NCBI GenBank assembly: GCA_002697405.1
Contig: NZVP01000070.1
Location: 6,561-19,643, forward strand
Source: Flammeovirgaceae bacterium
Lineage (GTDB): Bacteria; Bacteroidota; Bacteroidia; Cytophagales; MED-G16
Direction: 5' to 3'
DNA length: 13,083 bases
Part shown: positions 7,282-13,083 of the stretch, one piece after another
How positions within the stretch are numbered: the stretch's first letter is position 1
Layout: every line of letters begins with the position of its first letter
Position numbers and translations under genes: made by a program
The notes under the pieces: generated by a model
What the model saw: only the letters and a program-made list of their open reading frames with translations
The model's database searches: none
What the model was told of the DNA's origin: nothing

Positions 7282-9923
7282 AGGTTATCAAAGAATCTGC
7301 TTCTCTTTTCAAGTTTTAAATCCTGAAGTAATGCGGATACTGCATTAATTGAAAGGTTATATGATTGGAACCTACCAAAAGGCACCCAACTAAAATTAAT
7401 CCTCCAGCAATGTAAATCCCTTGTTGCGTTTATACTGGTCTGTGTTAACATTTTAAATTTAAAATCATAACCAGATCTAAATGAAATTTTAGTTTTTTCT
7501 GAGATGCTAACATCGCCTGAAAATGTAAGTGTCTGGGTAATAGAGGGATCTCTAAATCCAATTTTTCTTCTGTTAAGATTATAACTTGCATTTATCGACC
7601 ACGGAACATTAAAATCTATATATTCTGCAATATTTGAATTTATATAATCAATTTCCTCTCTTGTTCCATATGAAGATTCTTTTTCATCATCATCACTTCG
7701 AAAATCTTTTGCTGAAAACCTAAAACCAAGTGCCATATTTATATATGCTAGAGAACCTATACCTTGGTTGTTTTTATATGCTAGTTCGTCAACTCTTCTT
7801 TGGTATACATTTTTAATTCCTGTTGCGCTTTCAGATATACTATCTAATCTAAATGTGTATGGATCAATATTTCCTGAAATACTTAAGTTTATTAACCTCT
7901 TAAAAAAAGAAGTTCTTGTACTAAATCTAATGGGAGCTAATCTAAAAGAATCAGCTAAAAAATTATAACTACTAGAGAAAGCAAGGTTATCAAAAATTTT
8001 AATTTTTCTAGTTCCATTTATTGTATCTTTTTTATCAAGTACTTTCATTTCTAGGTTATTTCCAATATAAAAATTCATTGATGCTGAGCTTCCAATTCTA
8101 GGAGAACCAAATAAAAAATTTTCGTATTTACTTAAAAGTTTGGTGTCTCCTTCATTATTTATTTGAACATTTTCATAATATCCATATTTTGGTTTTGTGA
8201 AGTCTGGACTAAATGACATAGATATTTCAGGAGAAATAACATGCCTTATTGCCTTTATTTTACCTTTTTTAAAAAATACAGTTCCATAAATTCTAGTAGA
8301 AAGAGCAAATGCAGATGAGTAGGACCATGCTCTTTGAAATGAATTTGTTGTATCAATTTCAATCCCATTTTCTAGCTCATTATAATTATAGCTAAGCTTC
8401 TTAAAATACCAAATTTCATTATAGTTTACACTAGGGCTTACAGTGAAATATTTTAATAAATTAAATGAAGTTGATATTGGAATTGTATGTTTTCCTCCAA
8501 TTTTAGATCTGTCTAATATTGAACTAATATTATCCATATTAAAATCTATTTGCTCCGAGAAATTATTTCCTGAATTGATGATATTTAATCCACCAAGAGA
8601 GTTTCCAACTGATCCATTTGTTAATTCAATTTTACCATTAAACCTATGGCTAATACTTATTTTTCCTAAAGCAGTTTTTCCTAGTTTTCCTATATTTTTA
8701 AATGGGTATATTCTGCTCATATTGTAGCTTATATCCGGAAGAGTTAAGTTTACTTTTTTGGTTTGAACGTTTTGGGAGTGACGTAAATTGGCAGATAGGT
8801 TAAATGGGCTGCCTTTAAAAGTTTTAGAATATGAAATATTTGAATTGAATTGAGCATTAATACTTTCATTAAAATTCGAGTAAACTAAATTTTTATTTTG
8901 ATTATATGAATTGGTCTGAAAGTTTACAGAAGATGAAAATCTGCTAGACTTTCCTCTTGTATCTGGAGAATGTGACCAAGAGAAAGAAAAATCATTAGAT
9001 GTAGTTGGATTCTCAAAATCTCCGAGCTTACTTTTGTTATAGTTAAACCTTAAGTTTCCACTGTAGGAATATCTTTTCTTATAATTAGTTCCTAAAGTCA
9101 TACCATAGCTACCTTTGGAATATATATCGCCCGTTAACCTTAGATCTAAATGATCATTAACTGCAAAATAGTATCCTCCATCTCTTAGATAAAACCCTCT
9201 TCTTTTCTCTTCTCCATAATTAGGCATTATTAATCCAGAAACCTTTTTTTTAGGTTGAGGAAACATTCCAAATATAAAACCTAATGGAGTAGGCACATTA
9301 CCAAATTTTAGATGAAAAGGCCCAGAAACAACTTTTTTACCTGGTATAACTTTGATTTTACTAGATGATATGTGAAAGTGAGGTTCTTCTAAATTACATG
9401 TTGTATACATAGCATGACTAATAAATAATTCATCCTCCTCATTTTTCTTCACATCTTCCCCTTGCATGTAAGCATCATCAAGTTGCGTTACTATTCCTTT
9501 TATTTTTGCTTTTCTACTATCAAAATTATAAGTGATTTTATCTGTTTCATAAGATTGGTCTCCCTCTGAGAAAATTGGTTTACCAATTTTTTTTCCTATT
9601 GAATCTAATATAAAGTTTGCGTCTAAAGTCTTATCATTCCAATCAACTAAAATTTCATAAGCTTCAAGATTAATTTCACCATAATCAATTTTTGAACCGC
9701 CATATAATTTTATTTTTTGGCTTTTAAGGTCATAGAAAATAGAATCTTTAGCACTATAGTTTATAGTAGTTTCAATCTCACTTGTATTAGCAATAGAATC
9801 AATCTCATTATTTGATAGAGTATCGATCTCCATTAAAGACAGTAGGGAATCTGATTCCATCTGAGAGAATGATACAAATGGATTAACAAGAAATAAGAAA
9901 ATAACTAAATTTCTCAATTTCAT
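7278..9923 (-). CDS. lptD: LPS-assembly outer-membrane protein, LptD/OstA family
   Basis: An 881-residue outer-membrane protein predicted to insert lipopolysaccharide into the outer leaflet with LptE, receiving it from the periplasmic Lpt bridge. Residues 1-20 are a signal peptide (K-R, hydrophobic FLFLVNPFVSFS, probable cleavage before Q21). An acidic linker runs to about residue 50. Residues about 55-190 form the OstA-like periplasmic beta-jellyroll (KIKLYGGSKIDYG, YETDKITYNFDSRKAKI, MYTTCNLEEPHFHI). From about 200 to the end is a long beta-barrel of alternating polar and aromatic residues, opening with the plug-adjacent PLGFIFGMFPQP and SGLIMPNYG. It has exactly two cysteines, C176 and C839, at places resembling E. 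coli C173 and the C724/C725 pair. The 3' end overlaps lysS by 4 bases; upstream it diverges from the amidase gene. No LptE gene is seen nearby. Confidence 0.88.
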   Translation of the reverse strand: MKLRNLVIFLFLVNPFVSFSQMESDSLLSLMEIDTLSNNEIDSIANTSEIETTINYSAKDSIFYDLKSQKIKLYGGSKIDYGEINLEAYEILVDWNDKTLDANFILDSIGKKIGKPIFSEGDQSYETDKITYNFDSRKAKIKGIVTQLDDAYMQGEDVKKNEEDELFISHAMYTTCNLEEPHFHISSSKIKVIPGKKVVSGPFHLKFGNVPTPLGFIFGMFPQPKKKVSGLIMPNYGEEKRRGFYLRDGGYYFAVNDHLDLRLTGDIYSKGSYGMTLGTNYKKRYSYSGNLRFNYNKSKLGDFENPTTSNDFSFSWSHSPDTRGKSSRFSSSVNFQTNSYNQNKNLVYSNFNESINAQFNSNISYSKTFKGSPFNLSANLRHSQNVQTKKVNLTLPDISYNMSRIYPFKNIGKLGKTALGKISISHRFNGKIELTNGSVGNSLGGLNIINSGNNFSEQIDFNMDNISSILDRSKIGGKHTIPISTSFNLLKYFTVSPSVNYNEIWYFKKLSYNYNELENGIEIDTTNSFQRAWSYSSAFALSTRIYGTVFFKKGKIKAIRHVISPEISMSFSPDFTKPKYGYYENVQINNEGDTKLLSKYENFLFGSPRIGSSASMNFYIGNNLEMKVLDKKDTINGTRKIKIFDNLAFSSSYNFLADSFRLAPIRFSTRTSFFKRLINLSISGNIDPYTFRLDSISESATGIKNVYQRRVDELAYKNNQGIGSLAYINMALGFRFSAKDFRSDDDEKESSYGTREEIDYINSNIAEYIDFNVPWSINASYNLNRRKIGFRDPSITQTLTFSGDVSISEKTKISFRSGYDFKFKMLTQTSINATRDLHCWRINFSWVPFGRFQSYNLSINAVSALLQDLKLEKRSRFFDNL

Positions 9924-9957
9924 AAATATATTGCTTTTTTATAAATTTACGCTACTA

Positions 9958-9965
9958 CAAATTTA
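9958..9965 (-). promoter_or_regulatory. Candidate -7 box for lptD
   Basis: Read on the minus strand, 9965-9958 is TAAATTTG, an exact match to the Bacteroidota TAnnTTTG element, ending 34 bases before the lptD ATG at 9923. I see no TTTG at the -33 spacing. The 67-base divergent spacer 9924-9990 must also hold control elements for the amidase gene, for which I find no convincing box. Confidence 0.4.
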
Positions 9966-9990
9966 TTGTGTATAGGCTTAATAAGTTGTA

Positions 9991-10770
9991 ATGAGAAAAA
10001 TTAATATATCAATTTTACTGGGTTTATTGCTTATTTTAACTTCTTTTAACTCACTAGATCGATCACAAAACAGGCCTATGACAGTTGTAATTGATGCTGG
10101 ACATGGAGGTAAAGATCCTGGAGCTGTTGGAAAAATATCATATGAAAAAAATATTGCTTTAAAGATTTCATTACATTTAGGTAGAATACTTAATGAAAAT
10201 CTCCCTGATGTCAAAGTTATTTATACTAGAAAAGACGATTCATACCCGACTTTAAATAAAAGAGCTCAAATTGCTAATTCTAAAAATGCTGATTTATTTA
10301 TTTCTATTCATTGCGATGCTTTCACTTCACCCTCAGTTAGAGGTACATCAACATTTATCATGGGTTTGAGTAAATCAAATGCTAATTTTAATGTTGCAAA
10401 AAGAGAAAATTCTGTAATTGAGCTTGAAGAAAATTCTGAGGAAGTTTATAAAAACTTTGATCCTAATTCTACAGAATCTATAATGTTGCTAAACCTAACT
10501 CAAAAATCAAAAATTGATAATAGTGCAATTTTAGCTAGTTTGATTCAAGAACAATTTTCAAAACGTGTTGGATTGCATGATAGGGGAGTAAAGCAAGCTC
10601 CATTTCTTGTTTTATGGATGACTACAATGCCAAGCGTTCTCATAGAAACAGGTTTTATTTCAAACAGAGAAGAAGAAAAAAAATTAAATACTAATACTCA
10701 TCAAGTTCATATTGCTTCTGCTATTTTTAGAGCAATTCGAGATTATAAGAAGTTTTTAGAATCAAATTAG
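9991..10770 (+). CDS. Exported N-acetylmuramoyl-L-alanine amidase (Amidase_3)
   Basis: A zinc-dependent peptidoglycan hydrolase that cleaves the bond between N-acetylmuramic acid and the stem-peptide L-alanine, acting in the periplasm in cell separation or wall turnover. The N-terminus has a short basic start and a hydrophobic stretch (about 5-19) serving as a signal peptide; no lipobox cysteine follows. The rest is a single AmiC-like catalytic domain (about 30-252). Motifs are VVIDAGHGGKDPGA with zinc ligand H38, E52 in YEKNIAL, SIHCDAF with H107, and VLIETGFISNREE with catalytic E219. The insert between about 125 and 170 is where AmiA/B/C enzymes carry their autoinhibitory helix, and its acidic stretch ELEENSEE may play that role (inference). 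No LysM, SPOR or AMIN domain is present. The MCE gene follows after 13 bases, so the two are likely co-transcribed. Confidence 0.92.
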   Translation: MRKINISILLGLLLILTSFNSLDRSQNRPMTVVIDAGHGGKDPGAVGKISYEKNIALKISLHLGRILNENLPDVKVIYTRKDDSYPTLNKRAQIANSKNADLFISIHCDAFTSPSVRGTSTFIMGLSKSNANFNVAKRENSVIELEENSEEVYKNFDPNSTESIMLLNLTQKSKIDNSAILASLIQEQFSKRVGLHDRGVKQAPFLVLWMTTMPSVLIETGFISNREEEKKLNTNTHQVHIASAIFRAIRDYKKFLESN

Positions 10771-10783
10771 CTAAATTTAATTT

Positions 10784-11734
10784 ATGAATAAGGAACTGAA
10801 AGTTGGTATAATTGGAGTAATTGGCCTAGTTTTCTTTTATTTAGGGTCAAATTTTTTAAAAGGAATAGATTTTTTTTCACCAATAAATAGATACTACGCA
10901 GTTTACGAAAATGTAGATGGTTTAATTGTAGCTAATCCAGTAATAGTAAATGGATATACAGTTGGAAGAGTGAGCAATATTAATATTTTACAAGATAAGG
11001 ATAATAAAATCTTAGTTAGTATGGATATTGATGAGGATTTGATTATAGGAAAAAACTCCATAGCTACACTAAGTAGTAATGACTTTTTAGGTAGTAAAGC
11101 AATCATTTTAAATATTGGAGATATATCTGACCCAATATATGATGGAGATACTATTAATGCTGAAATTGCTGGTGGACTTTCTGAACTTTTAGAGAAAGCT
11201 ACACCAATTACTGATAATCTGGGTGTAACTATTAGTAGACTCAATGATATTTTAGCGAGTCTAAGAGGGAGTGGGGATATGATAACAACTACACTTGATA
11301 ATTTAAATGATGTACTATCAAATACAAATAATCTTATTGAATCAAATGAATCTACAATTACAAATACTCTGGATAATTTAAATAACCTAACTACTGATTT
11401 ATCAAAAAAATTAGAAGATATAGATCCAATTATTGAGGGTGCAAATGATATGATTTCTACTTTAAATAAAGTAAATTTTGAAAATACTTTTAATCAGATA
11501 GATGTCTTATTAACCTCTATGAATGGCGTTTTCGATGATTTAGAGTCTGGTGAGGGTGGAACTTTAGCCTTACTTTTATCAGATGATTCACTATATAATA
11601 ATCTCAATCAAACAGCATACGATCTTGACAAACTGTTACAGCATATCAATGAAAACCCAAAACATTTCTTTGCGCCTTTAGGGAAAAGTAGAAAGAAAAT
11701 AGAAAGAGATTTAAAAAAACAGAAAGAAAACTAA
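10784..11734 (+). CDS. MCE/MlaD-family lipid-transport protein
   Basis: A 316-residue inner-membrane-anchored periplasmic protein. Residues about 7-24 form a single N-terminal membrane anchor (VGIIGVIGLVFFYLG). Residues about 36-112 are one MCE domain (YYAVYENVDGLIVANPV, NGYTVGRVSNI, ATLSSNDFLGSKAI), the ring-forming module of MlaD that carries phospholipids between the membranes. Residues about 130-245 are helical with heptad-like leucines. This part includes two similar segments, TTTLDNLNDVLSN near 168-180 and TNTLDNLNNLTTD near 193-205, about 25 residues apart, which would suit a helical tube or needle. A conserved-looking C-terminal block GEGGTLALLLSDDSLYNNL (256-274) is followed by NPKHFFAPLG. 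The permease MlaE and ATPase MlaF are not in the window, and no substrate can be inferred. It follows the amidase by 13 bases and overlaps the convergent transferase gene by 4 bases. Confidence 0.88.
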   Translation: MNKELKVGIIGVIGLVFFYLGSNFLKGIDFFSPINRYYAVYENVDGLIVANPVIVNGYTVGRVSNINILQDKDNKILVSMDIDEDLIIGKNSIATLSSNDFLGSKAIILNIGDISDPIYDGDTINAEIAGGLSELLEKATPITDNLGVTISRLNDILASLRGSGDMITTTLDNLNDVLSNTNNLIESNESTITNTLDNLNNLTTDLSKKLEDIDPIIEGANDMISTLNKVNFENTFNQIDVLLTSMNGVFDDLESGEGGTLALLLSDDSLYNNLNQTAYDLDKLLQHINENPKHFFAPLGKSRKKIERDLKKQKEN

Positions 11735-12312
11735 GTTGTATAACTAAGTATATGATTATCAATTTCCAAAACTGATAATTTGAAATTTTTTCCATTTGCA
11801 AAGCTTTCGTAAAGACTCTTAGACTTTTGATTAACATTTATTTTTTTTAGAGGAATTGTTTTACCCTCTACTTTATAGGTAGACTCTTTAATTGACCAGT
11901 ATTCAACTAATTTTTTAAGGTTATCTCCAATCTTTTTTTCTTCATTTTCTGTTAAAAATTTAGACTTTATTTTTCTTACTTTATTATCAATTCTTTCTAT
12001 ATCAACACCACATGCTTTATTATCGAAAATAGAAGTTACATAAGGAAATTTATGAGAAATAGATATATGATATTTTGAGTTAATAAGGTAAGGCTTACCA
12101 TTATCATCTTTTTTAATACCATTGAATTTAATATTCAATTCCTTGCACATTTTTTCAATTAAAATTCTAGAGGCATAGAACTCTTTTTTCTTAATTTCAT
12201 TTTTTATATCGGTAGTTTGATTTGTTAAATCAATTAATTTCTCTAATGATTCGTCTATTTTCCAGATCCAAATGATGGATTCAGCGTTAGAAATTTTTTT
12301 AATTATGCTCAT
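11731..12312 (-). CDS. 4'-phosphopantetheinyl transferase superfamily protein
   Basis: Predicted to move the phosphopantetheine arm of coenzyme A onto a serine of carrier proteins, turning apo-ACP or related carriers into the active form. With the start at ATG 12310-12312 it has 193 residues. Motifs are GKPYL (72-76), ISISHKFPY (83-91), CGVDIERID (101-109) with the metal-binding D104 and E106, and WSIKESTYK (139-147) with K142, E143 and K147. The size and GVDIE/WxxKES pattern resemble the short Sfp-like proteins common in Flavobacteriia. The reading frame extends 19 codons further to 12369, but that stretch resembles no family start and would crowd the divergent DivIVA gene. No polyketide, non-ribosomal peptide or fatty-acid genes are adjacent, so the carrier protein served is unknown. 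It ends in TAG, overlapping the MCE gene by 4 bases. Confidence 0.85.
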   Translation of the reverse strand: MSIIKKISNAESIIWIWKIDESLEKLIDLTNQTTDIKNEIKKKEFYASRILIEKMCKELNIKFNGIKKDDNGKPYLINSKYHISISHKFPYVTSIFDNKACGVDIERIDNKVRKIKSKFLTENEEKKIGDNLKKLVEYWSIKESTYKVEGKTIPLKKINVNQKSKSLYESFANGKNFKLSVLEIDNHILSYTT

Positions 12313-12375
12313 GTAACATCTTATTAATATAAAATTATATAATAATTGCATGATTTTATTTAAATTCATATTTCA

Positions 12376-13083
12376 ATGAATCAGTTCAACTCAGAAGATA
12401 TTTCTAATAAAAAATTTAACTCAGGTTTTCGTGGATATGATAAATCTCAAGTTGATAGTTATCTACAAATACTAGCCAGTGAATTTAAAATTTTAGAGAG
12501 TAGGATTGTTGATTTAGAAAATAAAATATCAGAGCAAAAAACTGAAAACGAAAAATTTAAAAGTGTTGAGTCATCACTTATTAACACATTAAAAGCTGCA
12601 GAAGATACAGGAAAAAATATTGTTGAGAATGCGAAAGAAGATGCTAAAGGGATTCTTAATGATGCTAGAAAAGAGTTATCTACAATCAAGGAAGAATATG
12701 AAAGTATCAAGTCTCTAAGAGACAATACTATCCAAGATATTAATGAATTGAAGGATAAAATAAATTCAGGTTTAGACATTATTGGAGAAGAGGCTAATTT
12801 CGATGAGATATCTGAAAGCATAGATGCTGTAGAAGAAAACATTAATGATTCAGAGAAAGAAGAGGACATTTTTGTAGAAAAAGAAGAGGAGTCTATAGAA
12901 GAAAATCTTGAGGAAAATGAGGTAGAGTTAGAGATAGAAGATGAAAAAGAAGAAGATATAATTGAAGATGAATCTAGCGAAGATGTAATGGATGAGGGTA
13001 ACACTAATGAGGAAGAAGAATTATCCGATTCTCAAGAAGACGATATATATGAGTTAACAACTGAGGCAGAAGAAGAGCTTACT
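12376..13083 (+). CDS. DivIVA-domain protein with acidic tail (3' end outside window)
   Basis: An open frame of 236 codons from ATG 12376 running off the right edge without a stop. Residues about 9-42 match the N-terminal DivIVA domain: ISNKKFNSGFRGYDKSQVDSYL, then a coiled coil, where the family has a (K/R)xFxxxxRGYDxxEVDxFL pattern. The coiled coil spans about 30-130 with a short LKAAEDTGKNIVENAKEDAK stretch typical of DivIVA/GpsB-like proteins. From about residue 138 the sequence becomes extremely acidic: by my count 50 Asp/Glu, three Lys and no Arg in 99 residues. DivIVA proteins sense membrane curvature or scaffold division and growth sites; in Bacteroidota the role is little known. The gene is divergent from the phosphopantetheinyl transferase across 63 AT-rich bases in which I found no clear promoter box. 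Confidence 0.8.
   Translation, partial: MNQFNSEDISNKKFNSGFRGYDKSQVDSYLQILASEFKILESRIVDLENKISEQKTENEKFKSVESSLINTLKAAEDTGKNIVENAKEDAKGILNDARKELSTIKEEYESIKSLRDNTIQDINELKDKINSGLDIIGEEANFDEISESIDAVEENINDSEKEEDIFVEKEEESIEENLEENEVELEIEDEKEEDIIEDESSEDVMDEGNTNEEEELSDSQEDDIYELTTEAEEELT

Noticed and set aside
7768-8727. Plus-strand open frames at 7768-7968 and 8443-8727 opposite lptD
   Set aside because: The lptD frame is continuous with a signal peptide and family motifs over its full length; the antisense frames are hydrophobic, unsupported shadows.
9978-10214. Minus-strand open frame across the amidase start
   Set aside because: It covers the amidase zinc-binding region in antisense and has no family features.
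10903-11244. Minus-strand open frame opposite the MCE domain
   Set aside because: Shadow of the MCE domain coding sequence; no motifs.
11755-11779. Inverted repeat ATTATCA / TGATAAT followed by a T run, just downstream of the MCE gene
   Set aside because: A seven-base stem with only one G-C pair and an 11-base loop, inside coding sequence of the opposite gene, is too weak to call a terminator in such AT-rich DNA.
12313-12369. Longer start for the phosphopantetheinyl transferase (19 more residues)
   Set aside because: The extra residues resemble no family N-terminus, and the family normally begins close to the MSIIKKI segment; it would also leave only 6 bases to the divergent DivIVA start.
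12459-13004. Serine-rich minus-strand open frame of 181 codons
   Set aside because: It is the antisense of the Glu/Asp-rich DivIVA tail (GAA/GAG read backwards gives TTC/CTC and, in this frame, Ser codons). It has low complexity and no family resemblance, while the plus strand has a recognisable DivIVA domain.
1-13083. A search by eye for CRISPR repeats, insertion sequences, tRNA genes, toxin-antitoxin pairs or a new defence system
   Set aside because: Every gene is assigned to a housekeeping family, spacers total 192 bases, composition looks even, and no repeats or integrase genes were seen.

Overview
This window is a densely packed stretch of ordinary core genome, most likely from a member of the Bacteroidota close to the Flavobacteriia and probably a small-genome aquatic type. 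The evidence is the very AT-rich sequence (about 30% G+C by eye), the lack of Shine-Dalgarno leaders, promoter boxes of the Bacteroidota form TAnnTTTG, and gene families in their Bacteroidota forms: a DAHP synthase with a C-terminal chorismate mutase, a monofunctional proline dehydrogenase with the FCGGETI motif, and a long LptD-like outer-membrane protein. The genus cannot be told from this window. Only 192 bases lie outside the genes called here, and no gene-free stretch exceeds 67 bases.

Layout from left to right. Positions 1-107 hold the 3' end of a FtsB/DivIC-type division gene, which overlaps by one base the start of an M42-family aminopeptidase (107-1177). Converging on it is a minus-strand aromatic amino-acid operon with overlapping genes, transcribed in the order DAHP synthase/chorismate mutase (3426-4532), aroB (2389-3429), aroA (1170-2396). 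Diverging from that operon across 45 bases is a plus-strand pair, proline dehydrogenase (4578-5753) and lysS (5758-7281). lysS converges on an LptD-like LPS-assembly gene on the minus strand (7278-9923). Diverging from lptD are an exported N-acetylmuramoyl-L-alanine amidase (9991-10770) and an MCE/MlaD-family lipid-transport protein (10784-11734). The MCE gene converges on a 4'-phosphopantetheinyl transferase (11731-12312, minus). The window ends inside a DivIVA-domain gene on the plus strand (12376 to beyond 13083), whose C-terminal part is extremely acidic.

Themes. The aro operon supplies the first two steps and the sixth step of the shikimate pathway plus chorismate mutase, so it commits carbon to chorismate and then prephenate. 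The lptD, amidase and MCE genes all serve the Gram-negative envelope: LPS insertion, peptidoglycan hydrolysis and phospholipid trafficking. FtsB and DivIVA relate to division or growth-site organisation. Three convergent pairs overlap at their 3' ends and leave no room for conventional intergenic terminators.

I found no sign of a new defence, mobile or biosynthetic system: no repeats, CRISPR array, insertion sequence, tRNA or rRNA. The points most worth a second look are the two-cysteine arrangement in LptD, the acidic DivIVA tail, the interleaved divergent promoters, the short LysS and the overlapping convergent gene ends.
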